This document shows, piece after piece, positions 36,285-45,448 of a stretch of DNA of 64,000 bases (position 1 is its first letter; each line of letters opens with the position of its first letter). The notes beneath the pieces are model-generated. The model saw only the letters and a program-made list of their open reading frames with translations. It was not told where the DNA came from and did not search any database. The DNA comes from Clostridia bacterium (GTDB lineage Bacteria; Bacillota; Clostridia; Oscillospirales; Acutalibacteraceae), in contig JAUNLX010000001.1 in assembly GCA_030532035.1 (NCBI GenBank), positions 1-64,000 on the forward strand, in the 5' to 3' direction. Made by a program: the position numbers and the translations under genes.

Positions 36285-38663
36285 TTAAATTTTATTTTCC
36301 TGCATTATGAATGCTTCAAATTCATCGCCAACTTTGATGTCATTGTATTTTTCAAGACCAATACCACATTCAAAATTAGTGGCAACTTCTTTGACATCGT
36401 CTTTGAATCTTTTAAGAGAAGCTATATCATCTTCGGCAATAACTACACCGTCACGAATAACTCTAACTTTAGATTTAGAAGTTATTTTACCTGAGGTTAC
36501 ATAACAGCCCGCAATTGTTCCCACACCGCTTATCTTGAACACTTCTCTGACTTCGATATTTCCTATAACCACTTCAGAGTATGTAGGTTCAAGCATACCT
36601 TTCATAGCAGCTTCGATTTCTTCTATACATTCATAAATAACTCTATATGTTCTAATATCTACGCCTTCACGAGAAGCTCTTTCCTTTGCGTCCGCAATGG
36701 GTCTAACATTAAATCCAACAATAATAGCGTCAGATGTAGAGGCAAGCATTACATCTGTGTCATTTATAGCACCAACGCCACCATGAATAACATTTACCTT
36801 AACTTCATCATTGGAAATTTTCGAAAGATTTTGAGTAACAGCCTCAACAGAACCTTGAACATCTGCTTTTACAATGATTTTAAGTTCTTTCATCTCACCC
36901 TGTTCAATAGAGGAGAACAGATTATCGAGAGTAACTTTTTTAGTCAAGTTTGCTTCTTCTTGTTTTCTCTCAGCTTTTCTCTGATCTGCAAGCTGTCTTG
37001 CAAGTTTTTCATCAGAAACAGCATTGAATAGATCTCCCGGTTCCGGAACTTCATCAAGTCCCATAATTTCTACCGGTGTAGATGGTCCTGCAGTATTTAT
37101 TGACTGTCTTTTGTCATTTAACATAACTCTGACTCTACCAACAGCAATTCCAGCAATCAGGGTATCTCCCTGTCTCAATGTTCCATTTTGAACTAAAAGA
37201 GTTGCAACTGGTCCCTTGCCTTTGTCAAGTTGAGCTTCAATAACTGTTCCAGAAGCAGCTCTGTTTGGATTTGCCTTTAATTCTTTCATTTCAGCAACAA
37301 GATTAACTGCTTCGAGTAATTTATCTATATTCTTATTTTGCTTTGCGGAAACGGGAACACAGATAATGTCGCCTCCCCATTCTTCGGGTATAAGTTCATA
37401 TTCTGTGAGTTGTTGTAAAATTTTGTCAGGATTTGCACCTGGTTTATCTATTTTATTTATAGCAACAATGATTTCCACCTGCGCTGCTTTAGCATGATTT
37501 ATCGCTTCTACAGTTTGAGGCATTATACCGTCATCTGCGGCAACGACAATTATAGCAATGTCTGTGGCTTTCGCTCCTCTTGCACGCATAGAAGTAAAGG
37601 CGGCATGTCCAGGTGTATCGAGGAAGGTAATTTCTCCGCCCTTTGTCTTAACCTTATATGCACCGATATGTTGAGTTATTCCACCAGCTTCTACATCTGT
37701 AACAGATGTTTTTCTGATTGTATCTAAAAGCGAAGTTTTACCATGGTCAACATGTCCCATAACAACGACAACGGGGTTTCTCTTAATTAAATCTTTTTCA
37801 TCGTCCACGCTATCATCAATAATCTTTTCTTCAATTGTAACTACAACTTTTTTCTCAGGGATAGCACCGAGTTCAGAAGCTGCAATTGCCGCAGTTTCAT
37901 AGTCGATTTCTTCATTTGTAGTTGCCATAACGCCAAAAGACATAAGTTTTTTTATAACTGCTGTAGCTGGAAGCTTAAGCATAGCCGCAAGGTCTGAAAC
38001 AGATATTGTTTCTGGAATCTCTATATGCATAGGACCTTTCTTTTCTCTTTCGAGCTTTATTCTCTTAAGTCTCTCTGCTTCTGTTTCATGTCTTTTAGCA
38101 CGCATTCCTTGATGCTTAAAGCGTTTTTTACTTTTTATTTTTTGCTTTCCAAATCCGCCATCAGCTCTTCTACTTGCGTTTGTAGAGCTGTCGGCAAGAT
38201 TTTGATATTTTTCGTTGTATTTATCTAAGTTTACAGAGCCAGTTCTCGTGTCAATTCTATGTACTTCGCCCTTTGTTTTTGCTTTGAAAACTTTTTCTTC
38301 GTCTTCTTGTTTTTTCTTAAATGGATGTAAGTTTTCTTCCTTTTTAGGCTCTTTTGCCTTTGTAGGTGCCTTTTCTTTTGTTTGCTCAGTTTTAACCTTT
38401 GGCTTTTTATCTGTTGCAGGTTTCTTTTCTTCTTTCTTTATTTCGGGCTTTTCTGCTGTCTTTCCCTGTGAAAAATATTCGTCCAAAGTTTTGAGCGAAT
38501 TCTTCTTTGTTATTTTGTCAAAAATTAAATCAAGCTCATCTTGTTCAAGAGCCGTTTGGGCCTTTTTTTCGCCCTCACGAAAACCGTCAATGAATGACAG
38601 TATCTCTTTACTTGTTTTGTCAAAATCCTTTGCGACCTCATGAACTCTGTATTTAATTATCAT
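36285..38663 (-). CDS. infB: Translation initiation factor IF-2
   Basis: IF-2 is the GTPase that brings initiator tRNA to the 30S subunit and promotes subunit joining. The 792-residue protein has a short N-terminal IF2N-like domain and a Lys/Glu-rich linker (about residues 70-210). A second IF2N ([20 protein letters not shown]) precedes the G domain, with GHVDHGKT at residues 303-310, DTPGHAAF and NKIDKPGAN. Domains II to IV follow to the C-terminus. GGGAGGG precedes the ATG. The order nusA-ylxR-ylxQ-infB-rbfA is canonical. Confidence 0.98.
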   Translation of the reverse strand: MIIKYRVHEVAKDFDKTSKEILSFIDGFREGEKKAQTALEQDELDLIFDKITKKNSLKTLDEYFSQGKTAEKPEIKKEEKKPATDKKPKVKTEQTKEKAPTKAKEPKKEENLHPFKKKQEDEEKVFKAKTKGEVHRIDTRTGSVNLDKYNEKYQNLADSSTNASRRADGGFGKQKIKSKKRFKHQGMRAKRHETEAERLKRIKLEREKKGPMHIEIPETISVSDLAAMLKLPATAVIKKLMSFGVMATTNEEIDYETAAIAASELGAIPEKKVVVTIEEKIIDDSVDDEKDLIKRNPVVVVMGHVDHGKTSLLDTIRKTSVTDVEAGGITQHIGAYKVKTKGGEITFLDTPGHAAFTSMRARGAKATDIAIIVVAADDGIMPQTVEAINHAKAAQVEIIVAINKIDKPGANPDKILQQLTEYELIPEEWGGDIICVPVSAKQNKNIDKLLEAVNLVAEMKELKANPNRAASGTVIEAQLDKGKGPVATLLVQNGTLRQGDTLIAGIAVGRVRVMLNDKRQSINTAGPSTPVEIMGLDEVPEPGDLFNAVSDEKLARQLADQRKAERKQEEANLTKKVTLDNLFSSIEQGEMKELKIIVKADVQGSVEAVTQNLSKISNDEVKVNVIHGGVGAINDTDVMLASTSDAIIVGFNVRPIADAKERASREGVDIRTYRVIYECIEEIEAAMKGMLEPTYSEVVIGNIEVREVFKISGVGTIAGCYVTSGKITSKSKVRVIRDGVVIAEDDIASLKRFKDDVKEVATNFECGIGLEKYNDIKVGDEFEAFIMQENKI

Positions 38664-38970
38664 TTAAGCCCTCCCCGAGCAAAGTTTTAATTTTTTTTGA
38701 AAATCCTTTTTCGTCTACGCTTAAAACGCCGACTGCTTTTCCTATTGATTTTTCAAAATCTTTTATCTCAAAATTGGTGATAAAACACTCAATGTTTTTG
38801 TCGCTTGAAAAAGTTTTCATCTTTTCTTTAACACGATCGGAGGAATCGGCAGCCACAAGACAAACTTTTGCCTTTTTCTTTTTTATGCTATCAACGACTG
38901 CGTCATATCCCAAGCTTAAATTTCCTGATTTTCTACATAAACCAAGTAGGTTTAAAATCTTTTGATTCAA
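38653..38970 (-). CDS. ylxQ: YlxQ, L7Ae-family ribosomal protein-like
   Basis: This 105-residue protein belongs to the L7Ae/L30e/S12e family of kink-turn RNA binders; its exact role in bacteria is unresolved. The N-terminal helix [23 protein letters not shown] and [16 protein letters not shown] are typical. The start is TTG at 38970, eight bases after GGAG and overlapping the ylxR stop. It is a fixed member of the nusA-infB operon. Confidence 0.88.
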   Translation of the reverse strand: MNQKILNLLGLCRKSGNLSLGYDAVVDSIKKKKAKVCLVAADSSDRVKEKMKTFSSDKNIECFITNFEIKDFEKSIGKAVGVLSVDEKGFSKKIKTLLGEGLNDN

Positions 38971-39218
38971 AGCTCTTTCTCCAAATCTTCATATATTCTT
39001 TTATCGACATTCATCTTAAATGCCATATTCAGACGGTTCTTTTTTTTACAGTTGTCCAAACACTCTGCATTTTTACATATATAAGCGCCTCTACCCTCAA
39101 GTTTCTGTCGTACATCAATTTTAATTTCGCCGTCTTTTGATTTAACAACTTTTAAAAGAGTAGATTTTGGTTTCATCTGCATACAGCTTACACAACGGCG
39201 CTTTGGTATATTTGGCAT
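38967..39218 (-). CDS. ylxR: YlxR family RNA-binding protein (RnpM-like)
   Basis: The 83-residue basic protein has the family signature RRCVSCMQMKPKSTLLKVV and GRGAYICKNAECLDNCKKKNRL. YlxR proteins have been reported to bind RNA, including RNase P RNA, in Firmicutes. It starts in the TAATG overlap with nusA and is followed by ylxQ. Confidence 0.92.
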   Translation of the reverse strand: MPNIPKRRCVSCMQMKPKSTLLKVVKSKDGEIKIDVRQKLEGRGAYICKNAECLDNCKKKNRLNMAFKMNVDKRIYEDLEKEL

Positions 39219-40276
39219 TATTCTTGTATATTTGCCGCAGATTCGTTTTCAGGACTTATATCTATCTTCCAGCCTGTAAGCTTCGCTGCAAGTCTTACAT
39301 TCTGCCCCTTATTGCCTATTGCAAGAGACAGCTGATCGTCAGGTACTATTACTTTACAGCTTCTATCTTCTTCTGAAACTATAGAAATATCAATAACATC
39401 TGAGGGTGCGAGAGCAGCAGATACAAAGTCTTCGATGTCGTCACTGTATTCAATAATATCTATTTTTTCTCCATTTAAGATTTCAACAATATCATTTACT
39501 CTCTGTCCTTTAGGACCAATACAAGCACCAACGGGATCTACATTTTCATCTGTACTGTAAACGGCAAGTTTAGAACGGCTGCCCGCTTCCCTTGATACAC
39601 CTTTAATTTCAACGGTTCCATCTTGAATTTCAGGAACTTCATTTTCAAATAAACATTTGACAAAATCAGGATTTTTTCTCGAAATAATAATTCTAAGTCC
39701 TCTATCCGTTTCATTTACGGAAACAACATAAACTTTTACAAGTTGTCCTTCAGCAAATGTTTCGCCTGGAATCTGTTCATTTTTGAGTAGTAGAGCTTCA
39801 GCTTTTCCAATTTCAAGATTCACATTTCCACTGACAGGGTCAATATTTTGCACTCTTGCAGTTACAATTTTTTGACTTCTGTCTCTAAATTCTTGCATAA
39901 TCTGACCTTTTTCAGCATCTCTAATGCCTTGTCTGATTACATGCTTTGCCGTTTGTGCAGCAATTCTTCCAAAATTTTTAGTTTCTAAAACAATTTCTAC
40001 ACTGTCTCCAACTTTTGCAGATTTTTTATATTTTTTTGCGTCTTCAACAGAAATTTCTGTATTCGGATTCTCTACATTTTCAGCAACCGTCTTCTTAGCA
40101 TATACTTTGATTTCTTTTTTATCCGGATCAATGTCGCAAAAAACAACATCTTCTCCTCCAAACATATGCCTAACAGACACGATAATCGCATTTTTAATTT
40201 TTTCAAATAAATATTCGGCGGGAATTTCTTTTTCCTTTTCGATAAGCTTAACCGCTTCAAAAAATTCTTCGTTCAT
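39218..40276 (-). CDS. nusA: Transcription termination/antitermination factor NusA
   Basis: NusA binds RNA polymerase and modulates pausing, termination and antitermination. The 352-residue protein has the N-terminal polymerase-binding domain, an S1 domain (GQIMQEFRDRSQKIVTARVQ onward) and two KH domains (VGACIGPKGQRVNDIV and LAIGNKGQNVRLAAKLTGWKI). It lacks the C-terminal acidic repeats of proteobacterial NusA, as is normal in Firmicutes. AAGGA lies eight bases before the ATG. rimP is 13 bases upstream. Confidence 0.97.
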   Translation of the reverse strand: MNEEFFEAVKLIEKEKEIPAEYLFEKIKNAIIVSVRHMFGGEDVVFCDIDPDKKEIKVYAKKTVAENVENPNTEISVEDAKKYKKSAKVGDSVEIVLETKNFGRIAAQTAKHVIRQGIRDAEKGQIMQEFRDRSQKIVTARVQNIDPVSGNVNLEIGKAEALLLKNEQIPGETFAEGQLVKVYVVSVNETDRGLRIIISRKNPDFVKCLFENEVPEIQDGTVEIKGVSREAGSRSKLAVYSTDENVDPVGACIGPKGQRVNDIVEILNGEKIDIIEYSDDIEDFVSAALAPSDVIDISIVSEEDRSCKVIVPDDQLSLAIGNKGQNVRLAAKLTGWKIDISPENESAANIQE

Positions 40277-40289
40277 TGCTGAGTTCCTT

Positions 40290-40742
40290 TCAACTATTTA
40301 ACTTAACAAAAATTATATTTTTATTTTCAAATTCTACCGTTTCTTCTTCGTTTTCAATAACGGTATTTTTTTTGTCATGAGCTTTTAGTCTGCCTCTATG
40401 TTCTTTTGAACCATTTACTTCAGTATGTGTTTTAACAAAAACTTCTGCCTCCAAAAACATTTCAAAATGTTTGTCTGTCTTTAGTTTTCGGTCTATGCCA
40501 GGCGAAGATACTTCTAAAACATAAGAGTCTGAAATAAAGTCTTCTCTATCTAAAACTTCTTCGAGAGCTCTACTAAACAAAACACATTCATCAATTGATA
40601 CACCGTCGTTTTCTTTGTCAATATATATTCTGAGAATGTTCTGCTTTCCCTCTTTGACATATTCAATATCCCAGATATAAAGTCCGAGGCTCGACGCAGT
40701 TTCCGTCGAATATTTTAAAGTTTTGTCTTTAATCTCCGACAT
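40290..40742 (-). CDS. rimP: Ribosome maturation factor RimP
   Basis: RimP assists 30S subunit assembly. The 150-residue protein has the characteristic LGLYIWDIEYVKEG, LRIYIDKENDGVSIDECVLFSRALEEVLD and VLEVSSPGIDRKLKT segments. It is the first gene of the nusA-infB operon, with AAGGAG upstream and a hairpin leader. Confidence 0.95.
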   Translation of the reverse strand: MSEIKDKTLKYSTETASSLGLYIWDIEYVKEGKQNILRIYIDKENDGVSIDECVLFSRALEEVLDREDFISDSYVLEVSSPGIDRKLKTDKHFEMFLEAEVFVKTHTEVNGSKEHRGRLKAHDKKNTVIENEEETVEFENKNIIFVKLNS

Positions 40743-40750
40743 ATTTGCTC

Positions 40751-40786
40751 CTTACAAAAATCAAAGAGCGGAATTGACCGCTCTTT
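40751..40786 (-). promoter_or_regulatory. Leader hairpin (possible attenuator) upstream of rimP
   Basis: On the minus strand the nine-base stem AAAGAGCGG/CCGCTCTTT (40763-40771 and 40778-40786) is followed by GATTTTTGT, just before the rimP ribosome binding site. The shape is that of a weak intrinsic terminator inside the 5' leader of the rimP-nusA operon, so premature termination could regulate the operon. No upstream gene needs a terminator here. Confidence 0.6.
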
Positions 40787-40816
40787 CTAATCTTCTTTAC
40801 TACTCCTACGCTAAAA

Positions 40817-40845
40817 ATTCTATCACAATATATAAATAATTGCAA
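40817..40845 (-). promoter_or_regulatory. Sigma-A promoter of the rimP-nusA-infB operon
   Basis: TTGCAA (40840-40845), a 17-base spacer and TAGAAT (40817-40822) on the minus strand give a leader of about 65 bases that contains the hairpin at 40763-40786. Confidence 0.8.
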
Positions 40846-40931
40846 GAGCTTTGTTGCATGTAGGTTTTTCATCTTTCAAGCATCATCTAAATTCAAAATA
40901 AAGATATATAAAAAATGAAAATATAAAAATT

Positions 40932-42128
40932 TTAATCAAAATATCCTCTATATTCTACTTGTATATCGCTATTTGGGAAAAGCAAATGATATAAATCTGT
41001 AAAATAATCGTCTGTCATACTCGCAATATAGTCGACAACTATTTGATTTGGCTCTGTTTTTTCATATTCAAAATTTCGCTCATAATGAGTTTTATTTATA
41101 TAATTTATGTGATGTGTAAAAATTTTTGACTCTCGTCTGTCATTTATAAGATCGTCTAAAAGTTTCTCATAAAGAGCAGACATCATAGGTTTAACACAGG
41201 TTTCCATTTGTTTTTTTATCGCATAATCATCATATATTCTGTCATAATTTTCCCGCTTTGAAAGTTTCAAAGCTTCAAAATGTTCGTTGTCCATTTTAAT
41301 ATATGGCTTTCCAAAACTGTTTTCCACTATATTTACAGTTAAGTTGTTTATTATTTCGGCATTCATCTTACCTATAACTGTATCCTGATAAACTTTTTCA
41401 TCTAAAATTTTTGTTCTATATGCGTCTTGCCTATCTTTGCCAAGATAGGAAATTATATCGCTTATTCTGACAACACAGCCCTCTAAAGTTGATGGAATGA
41501 GTTTTCCGATTTTGCTTTTATCTTGAGTACAATCTTCCACTGTTTTATCTAATTCTTCAAATGTTGAGAGATTTGATGGTCTGTATTCTAAAAGTTCTAA
41601 TTCCCCATTATGACAGGCAATTCCGTCTAAGGTCTGCAAAGATATATTATATGGGAAAATTTTATCCAGCACTCTAATTGACTGCAAATTATGACAAAAA
41701 TGCCTACCAGTGTGTCTGTGATACAAATTGTCAAGGTAAAGTTCTCCAGCATGGGCAAATGGAGGATGACCTATATCATGCCCCAGAGCAATAGCCTCAA
41801 TTAAATCTACATTTAAATTGAGTGCTCTACCTAAAGTTTTCGCAATTTGTGCCACTAATTGAACATGTAAACTCCGTCTTGTTATATCGTCATTTCTATA
41901 AAAAGAAAAAACTTGAGTCTTATCTGCATATCTTCCAAAATATGGGCAGTGTAAAATTTTATCTGTATCACGAACAAAAGGATTTCTAATTACAGTGGCA
42001 ACGTCACTTTTTTCATCTCGTCTCTTTGCTTTTTCATAGAGACAAGCATAGGGTGAAAAATTATTTATCTGAGATTTTGAAATTTTTTGTGCCGTTTCTT
42101 CAGACAGTCTTTCATAAGTCAAACTCAT
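40932..42128 (-). CDS. dgt: dGTP triphosphohydrolase-like HD protein
   Basis: Dgt-family enzymes hydrolyse dNTPs to deoxynucleosides and triphosphate, tuning nucleotide pools. The 398-residue protein has the metal-binding pattern R-(H)-(HD)-D: TRRSLHVQLVAQIAKTLGRA, AIALGHDIGHPPFAHAGE and VRISDIISYLGKDRQDA. GGAG precedes the ATG. It overlaps the DNA alkylation repair gene by four bases, so both form one unit. The preferred substrate among dNTPs is not shown. Confidence 0.88.
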   Translation of the reverse strand: MSLTYERLSEETAQKISKSQINNFSPYACLYEKAKRRDEKSDVATVIRNPFVRDTDKILHCPYFGRYADKTQVFSFYRNDDITRRSLHVQLVAQIAKTLGRALNLNVDLIEAIALGHDIGHPPFAHAGELYLDNLYHRHTGRHFCHNLQSIRVLDKIFPYNISLQTLDGIACHNGELELLEYRPSNLSTFEELDKTVEDCTQDKSKIGKLIPSTLEGCVVRISDIISYLGKDRQDAYRTKILDEKVYQDTVIGKMNAEIINNLTVNIVENSFGKPYIKMDNEHFEALKLSKRENYDRIYDDYAIKKQMETCVKPMMSALYEKLLDDLINDRRESKIFTHHINYINKTHYERNFEYEKTEPNQIVVDYIASMTDDYFTDLYHLLFPNSDIQVEYRGYFD

Positions 42129-42832
42129 TTTTTTCTCCGTTTTATTTTTAATTTTCTAATCTCCTCTTTTTGTAATTTGCTAAAACATCTTGAATCAAGT
42201 ATTTTCTGCACCGTCATATTAAAGATTTCTTCATCGTCTATGTTTTTTTCTAAAAATTCTTTAACTGTAAGATAATGATAACTCAAAGCCGTAGTAAAAA
42301 ACCAAGCTTTCATCATTTTAACATAATAGTCTTCGCTCTTTGCACTGAGTGCCAAAAACAGATATTCTCTATCGAACTTGTCTTTTGTAAAATAAGAATT
42401 TAGAAGTCCAATTGCAAATCTCTGGATATATATTTCCTTTGAATTTATATATTTTTCTATTTTCGACAAGAGAATCTTTTCGTCAATTTTATTAAAAATT
42501 TTAGGTCGCAGCCCATCGCAAGTTGCCCAGTTATCAATATATGGTAAAAACTCCTCTAATTTATCAAATAATAAATTTGGCTCTTTAATCAAATTTAATA
42601 AAAATATATGAATTTGATTTTCTTCAAAATATTTATGTGGCAAAGAAGTCAAAAAGTCATCAGCAAAATCTGTATTTTCAATCTTCTTAGCATAAGTTTT
42701 CAATTTATCTGTTCTAACGCCTATTATTTTATCTCGCTCAATATTTTTTATGATTTTTTGCATAAAGCTTTTATATGTTTCTTCTGAAGAAGAAAACAAA
42801 AAATGCAAAAGCATTTGTCGGTTCTCACTCAT
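42125..42832 (-). CDS. DNA alkylation repair protein (AlkD-like HEAT-repeat family)
   Basis: AlkD-family glycosylases remove bulky or positively charged alkylpurines by trapping DNA in HEAT-like helical repeats. The roughly 235-residue all-helical protein has family segments IGVRTDKLKTYAKKIENTDF, FLPYIDNWATCDGL (the conserved Trp and Asp region), and YIQRFAIGLLNSYF. I place the start at ATG 42832 with AAGAAG seven bases upstream; ATG 42838 is the alternative. It is coupled on both sides, to DUF2254 and dgt. Some members of this group are repair-inactive, so activity is not certain. Confidence 0.8.
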   Translation of the reverse strand: MSENRQMLLHFLFSSSEETYKSFMQKIIKNIERDKIIGVRTDKLKTYAKKIENTDFADDFLTSLPHKYFEENQIHIFLLNLIKEPNLLFDKLEEFLPYIDNWATCDGLRPKIFNKIDEKILLSKIEKYINSKEIYIQRFAIGLLNSYFTKDKFDREYLFLALSAKSEDYYVKMMKAWFFTTALSYHYLTVKEFLEKNIDDEEIFNMTVQKILDSRCFSKLQKEEIRKLKIKRRKK

Positions 42833-42834
42833 AA

Positions 42835-44229
42835 TCATTCTTCTTTATCTTCTATTATATTTACCTTTTGATTTTTATTGATTGCAGATTCCTCATCTCC
42901 AGTTTCGCCTCTTATGAAATTAATGGCATCTATCTCTTTGCCCTGTTCGTCAAATTCAGAAATTTTTGCAGAAGATAGGAAATGTTTTAGTAATTTTTTT
43001 ATTTCCTCCCTTTCATAAGTGCTTTCAAGTTTTGGATAGGACTTATTTGCAATATGTTTAACAAGCTTTATAAGAGCTTCTTTATTTGCAGGAGTACATT
43101 TATATAAAATAGAGGTTAAACTGTCTAAAATAGCCGATATTACTGAAATATCATCACTTGCATAGTGAATAATTTGACCGAACATAAAAAACAAATCTTC
43201 TTCAAAGGTATAAGAAGAATAAAAAATCTCGCATTTATCGACATTTTTTGCAAGTACACATTTTTCATCTACACTCGAAAGTTTTTCGAGTAAAACTCCC
43301 AATTTTTTTATAACATGAATGCAGGTATTGGGATCATTTACAGAGGGAGAAATTGCTCTCAGAGCTATCTCAACGAGTTTAGTTAAATTGTATCTATAAT
43401 CAGTTGTAACAATCTTTGAATCTTCAAAAACAAAGCCGTCTGACAATTTATCTAATAATTTTTCATCTACTTTATCATCTGTCTGTAACATTGCTACAGG
43501 TGCATTCGAGTCTACGAACTGCCCAATTTTAGCATTTATCGTCAAAAGCCCTCTGTAATCTTGCAAAATTAAATTAAGTTTATCTGTGTCTATCAAATTC
43601 AAATATCCTGAATTTTTAGATTTTACGCTATAAATTTCAGAATAGCTCTTAGGTTTATACTCTTTGGTTTCTTTTCTTGTTTTAATTTCCTTTTCTATTG
43701 AAATTTTTGCGTCTTTGTAGACATCCGAAATTAAATTCACACCTTGAAATTGCTTTATAACTTTCTGTACAAAGAAAATAAAGTAAACTATACATAAAAT
43801 TGAATATAAAATTGCCACTGTTCCCGCAATACCGCCGTATTGATAGGAAATGTTTTTAACAACTAATAATTCGGCAACGCAATAGAAAAATCCACCTATA
43901 AAAATCCCCAAAACTTTAGTGGTAATTTTAATCTGTAAAAAATTTTCAACTACTCGTGGAGTATAATTTGAAGCATATGCCCCCAAAACTGTCAAAATAG
44001 TAGAAAAAGTAAAGGTAGTTATCGTAAGTAAAGCACCTGCAAGCGTTGTTAAAACTGTTTGCATTAAGCTTTTTTCCATAAATAAAAAATCGGGCAAAAT
44101 TTGTCTCAATGGTATTACACCCAAATCCACCAGTCCGACTAATAAAATAATTATCAGAGAATATAAAATATATTGTAAAGTGTATACCCACGTTAAATTA
44201 TGATAGAAAAATAATTTTAATTTTTTCAT
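42835..44229 (-). CDS. DUF2254 family membrane protein
   Basis: The 464-residue protein has about four membrane segments in the first 165 residues (including IILLVGLVDLGVIPL and TLAGALLTITTFTFSTIL). A soluble region follows with the DUF2254 pattern SGYLNLIDTDKLNLI, GQFVDSNAPVAML and ALRAISPSVNDPNTCIHVI. The ATG at 44229 has AGAAGGG four bases upstream; a TTG at 44265 lies inside the promoter -10 and is rejected. It is the first gene of a three-gene unit. Molecular function is not known. Confidence 0.85.
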   Translation of the reverse strand: MKKLKLFFYHNLTWVYTLQYILYSLIIILLVGLVDLGVIPLRQILPDFLFMEKSLMQTVLTTLAGALLTITTFTFSTILTVLGAYASNYTPRVVENFLQIKITTKVLGIFIGGFFYCVAELLVVKNISYQYGGIAGTVAILYSILCIVYFIFFVQKVIKQFQGVNLISDVYKDAKISIEKEIKTRKETKEYKPKSYSEIYSVKSKNSGYLNLIDTDKLNLILQDYRGLLTINAKIGQFVDSNAPVAMLQTDDKVDEKLLDKLSDGFVFEDSKIVTTDYRYNLTKLVEIALRAISPSVNDPNTCIHVIKKLGVLLEKLSSVDEKCVLAKNVDKCEIFYSSYTFEEDLFFMFGQIIHYASDDISVISAILDSLTSILYKCTPANKEALIKLVKHIANKSYPKLESTYEREEIKKLLKHFLSSAKISEFDEQGKEIDAINFIRGETGDEESAINKNQKVNIIEDKEE

Positions 44230-44259
44230 TTTGCCCTTCTTCTTAATATTTATAAAAAA

Positions 44260-44288
44260 ATTCAATCATAAACTTTGATTTTTGTCAA
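44260..44288 (-). promoter_or_regulatory. Candidate promoter of the DUF2254-alkD-dgt operon
   Basis: On the minus strand TTGACA (44283-44288) is followed after 17 bases by TTGAAT (44260-44265), a poor -10. The -35 overlaps the -35 of the divergent aroF promoter by five bases. Confidence 0.55.
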
Positions 44289-44310
44289 TGAATTATAAAT
44301 ATGATAAAAT
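44282..44310 (+). promoter_or_regulatory. Promoter of aroF-aroQ
   Basis: TTGTCA (44282-44287), a 17-base spacer and TAAAAT (44305-44310) end six bases before the aroF ATG. Transcription should therefore begin at or within a base of the start codon, giving a leaderless mRNA. Confidence 0.75.
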
Positions 44311-44316
44311 TAAAAT

Positions 44317-45078
44317 ATGATTGATTTTGAAAGCTTTAAGAGAGAATTTAATATAATTGCCGGGCCCTGTGCAATAGAAAATAAAAAACAGATAGAAACT
44401 ATTGCCGCTGCCGTTAAGGATAGTGGAGCTACCGTTCTAAGGGGTGGAGCTTTTAAACTGCGAAGTGATGCCAATTCTTTTATGGGGCTTGGCCCAGATG
44501 GAGCTAAACTGCTTGTAAATGCGGGTAAAAAAGTTGGGTTACCTGTGTTGACGGAAGTTACCAAAATTTCCGACCTGCAATTTTTATCTGATGTCGATAT
44601 TCTGCAAATCGGAACACGCAATATGCAAAATTATCCACTGATAACAGAAACTGCTAAAACTGGAAAAATAATTTTATTGAAAAGAGGCTTTGGCTGTACT
44701 ATAAAAGAATATCTCCAGAGTGTTGAATATATCAAAAAAGAGGGAAATGATAAAATCATTCTCTGCGAAAGAGGCATTCGTACTTTTGAAACCGCTCTGA
44801 GAAACACTTTTGATGTCAGTGCTGTTGCAATACTTAAAGATAAAACCAATTTTCCTGTTTTCGCCGATCCCTCACATGCTTCTGGCGATAGAAAATATGT
44901 AAAGCGATTGTCCTTGTCGGCTGTTGCGATAGGCTGTGACGGTCTGGAAATTGAAGTACATAATGCTCCAGAAAAAGCTTTATCTGATAGAGAACAGGCA
45001 TTGAATTTAGATGAATTTAAAGAACTTGTTTCACAGGTAAAAGAACTCAGAAAGACGGTTCAAAATTTTTATGAATGA
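44317..45078 (+). CDS. aroF: 3-deoxy-7-phosphoheptulonate (DAHP) synthase, type I-beta core
   Basis: DAHP synthase joins phosphoenolpyruvate and erythrose 4-phosphate, the first shikimate-pathway step. The 253-residue protein is a bare catalytic barrel: GPCAIENKKQI (residues 16-26, metal-binding Cys), VLRGGAFKLR, DILQIGTRNMQN, LLKRGFG, CERGIRTFE and DPSHASGDR. It lacks the N-terminal regulatory domain found in many relatives, so feedback control is not visible in the protein. There is no ribosome binding site before the ATG. The chorismate mutase gene overlaps its end by eight bases. Confidence 0.95.
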   Translation: MIDFESFKREFNIIAGPCAIENKKQIETIAAAVKDSGATVLRGGAFKLRSDANSFMGLGPDGAKLLVNAGKKVGLPVLTEVTKISDLQFLSDVDILQIGTRNMQNYPLITETAKTGKIILLKRGFGCTIKEYLQSVEYIKKEGNDKIILCERGIRTFETALRNTFDVSAVAILKDKTNFPVFADPSHASGDRKYVKRLSLSAVAIGCDGLEIEVHNAPEKALSDREQALNLDEFKELVSQVKELRKTVQNFYE

Positions 45079-45325
45079 ACAAGATAAAATAAATGCGCTT
45101 AGAATAAAAATAGACAAAATTGATAATGAAATTGTCCAATTATTCAATAAACGACTGGAGCTTGCAAATAAAATAGCGAGCGAAAAAATCAAATATAATC
45201 TCAGTATAGAAGATACAAAAAGAGAAAATGAAATTTTAAAAAAATTTGAGAAACAGGAAAATTTCATTCATATAAAAAAACTCTATCAATCGATTTTTGA
45301 TATTACAAAGAAATATGAAGAATAG
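45071..45325 (+). CDS. aroQ: Chorismate mutase (AroQ type)
   Basis: The enzyme converts chorismate to prephenate for phenylalanine and tyrosine synthesis. The 84-residue all-helical protein has the AroQ pattern LRIKIDKIDNEIVQLFNKRLELANKIASEK, then an ED-xxRE-xI segment and a C-terminal helix (HIKKLYQSIFDITKKYEE). It overlaps aroF by eight bases and is probably translated by coupling; the local ribosome binding site is weak. In some type I-beta systems a free mutase binds and regulates DAHP synthase; that is possible here but not shown. Confidence 0.88.
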   Translation: MNEQDKINALRIKIDKIDNEIVQLFNKRLELANKIASEKIKYNLSIEDTKRENEILKKFEKQENFIHIKKLYQSIFDITKKYEE

Positions 45326-45402
45326 TTTAGAGTTAGCCCGCTGGTGCGAGCGACATTATAAGAATCTAAATTTCTTTCCTAATGTAAAAAATTTATAAAA
45401 AT

Positions 45403-45440
45403 AAATTACCTCTCTAAAGAGAGGTAATTTCATTTTTTTA
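45403..45440. terminator. Bidirectional terminator between aroQ and phoR
   Basis: A perfect 12-base stem, AAATTACCTCTC/GAGAGGTAATTT (45403-45414 and 45419-45430), has a four-base loop. On the plus strand it is followed by CATTTTTTTA, and on the minus strand by ATTTTTATAAATTTTTT. It serves both converging operons. Confidence 0.9.
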
Positions 45441-45448
45441 ATATATTT

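Noticed and set aside
45326-45402. Small G+C-rich patch (AGCCCGCTGGTGCGAGCG) after aroQ as an RNA gene or mobile-element remnant
   Set aside because: It is too short. It does not fold into a tRNA and is not repeated elsewhere in the window, so nothing specific can be supported.
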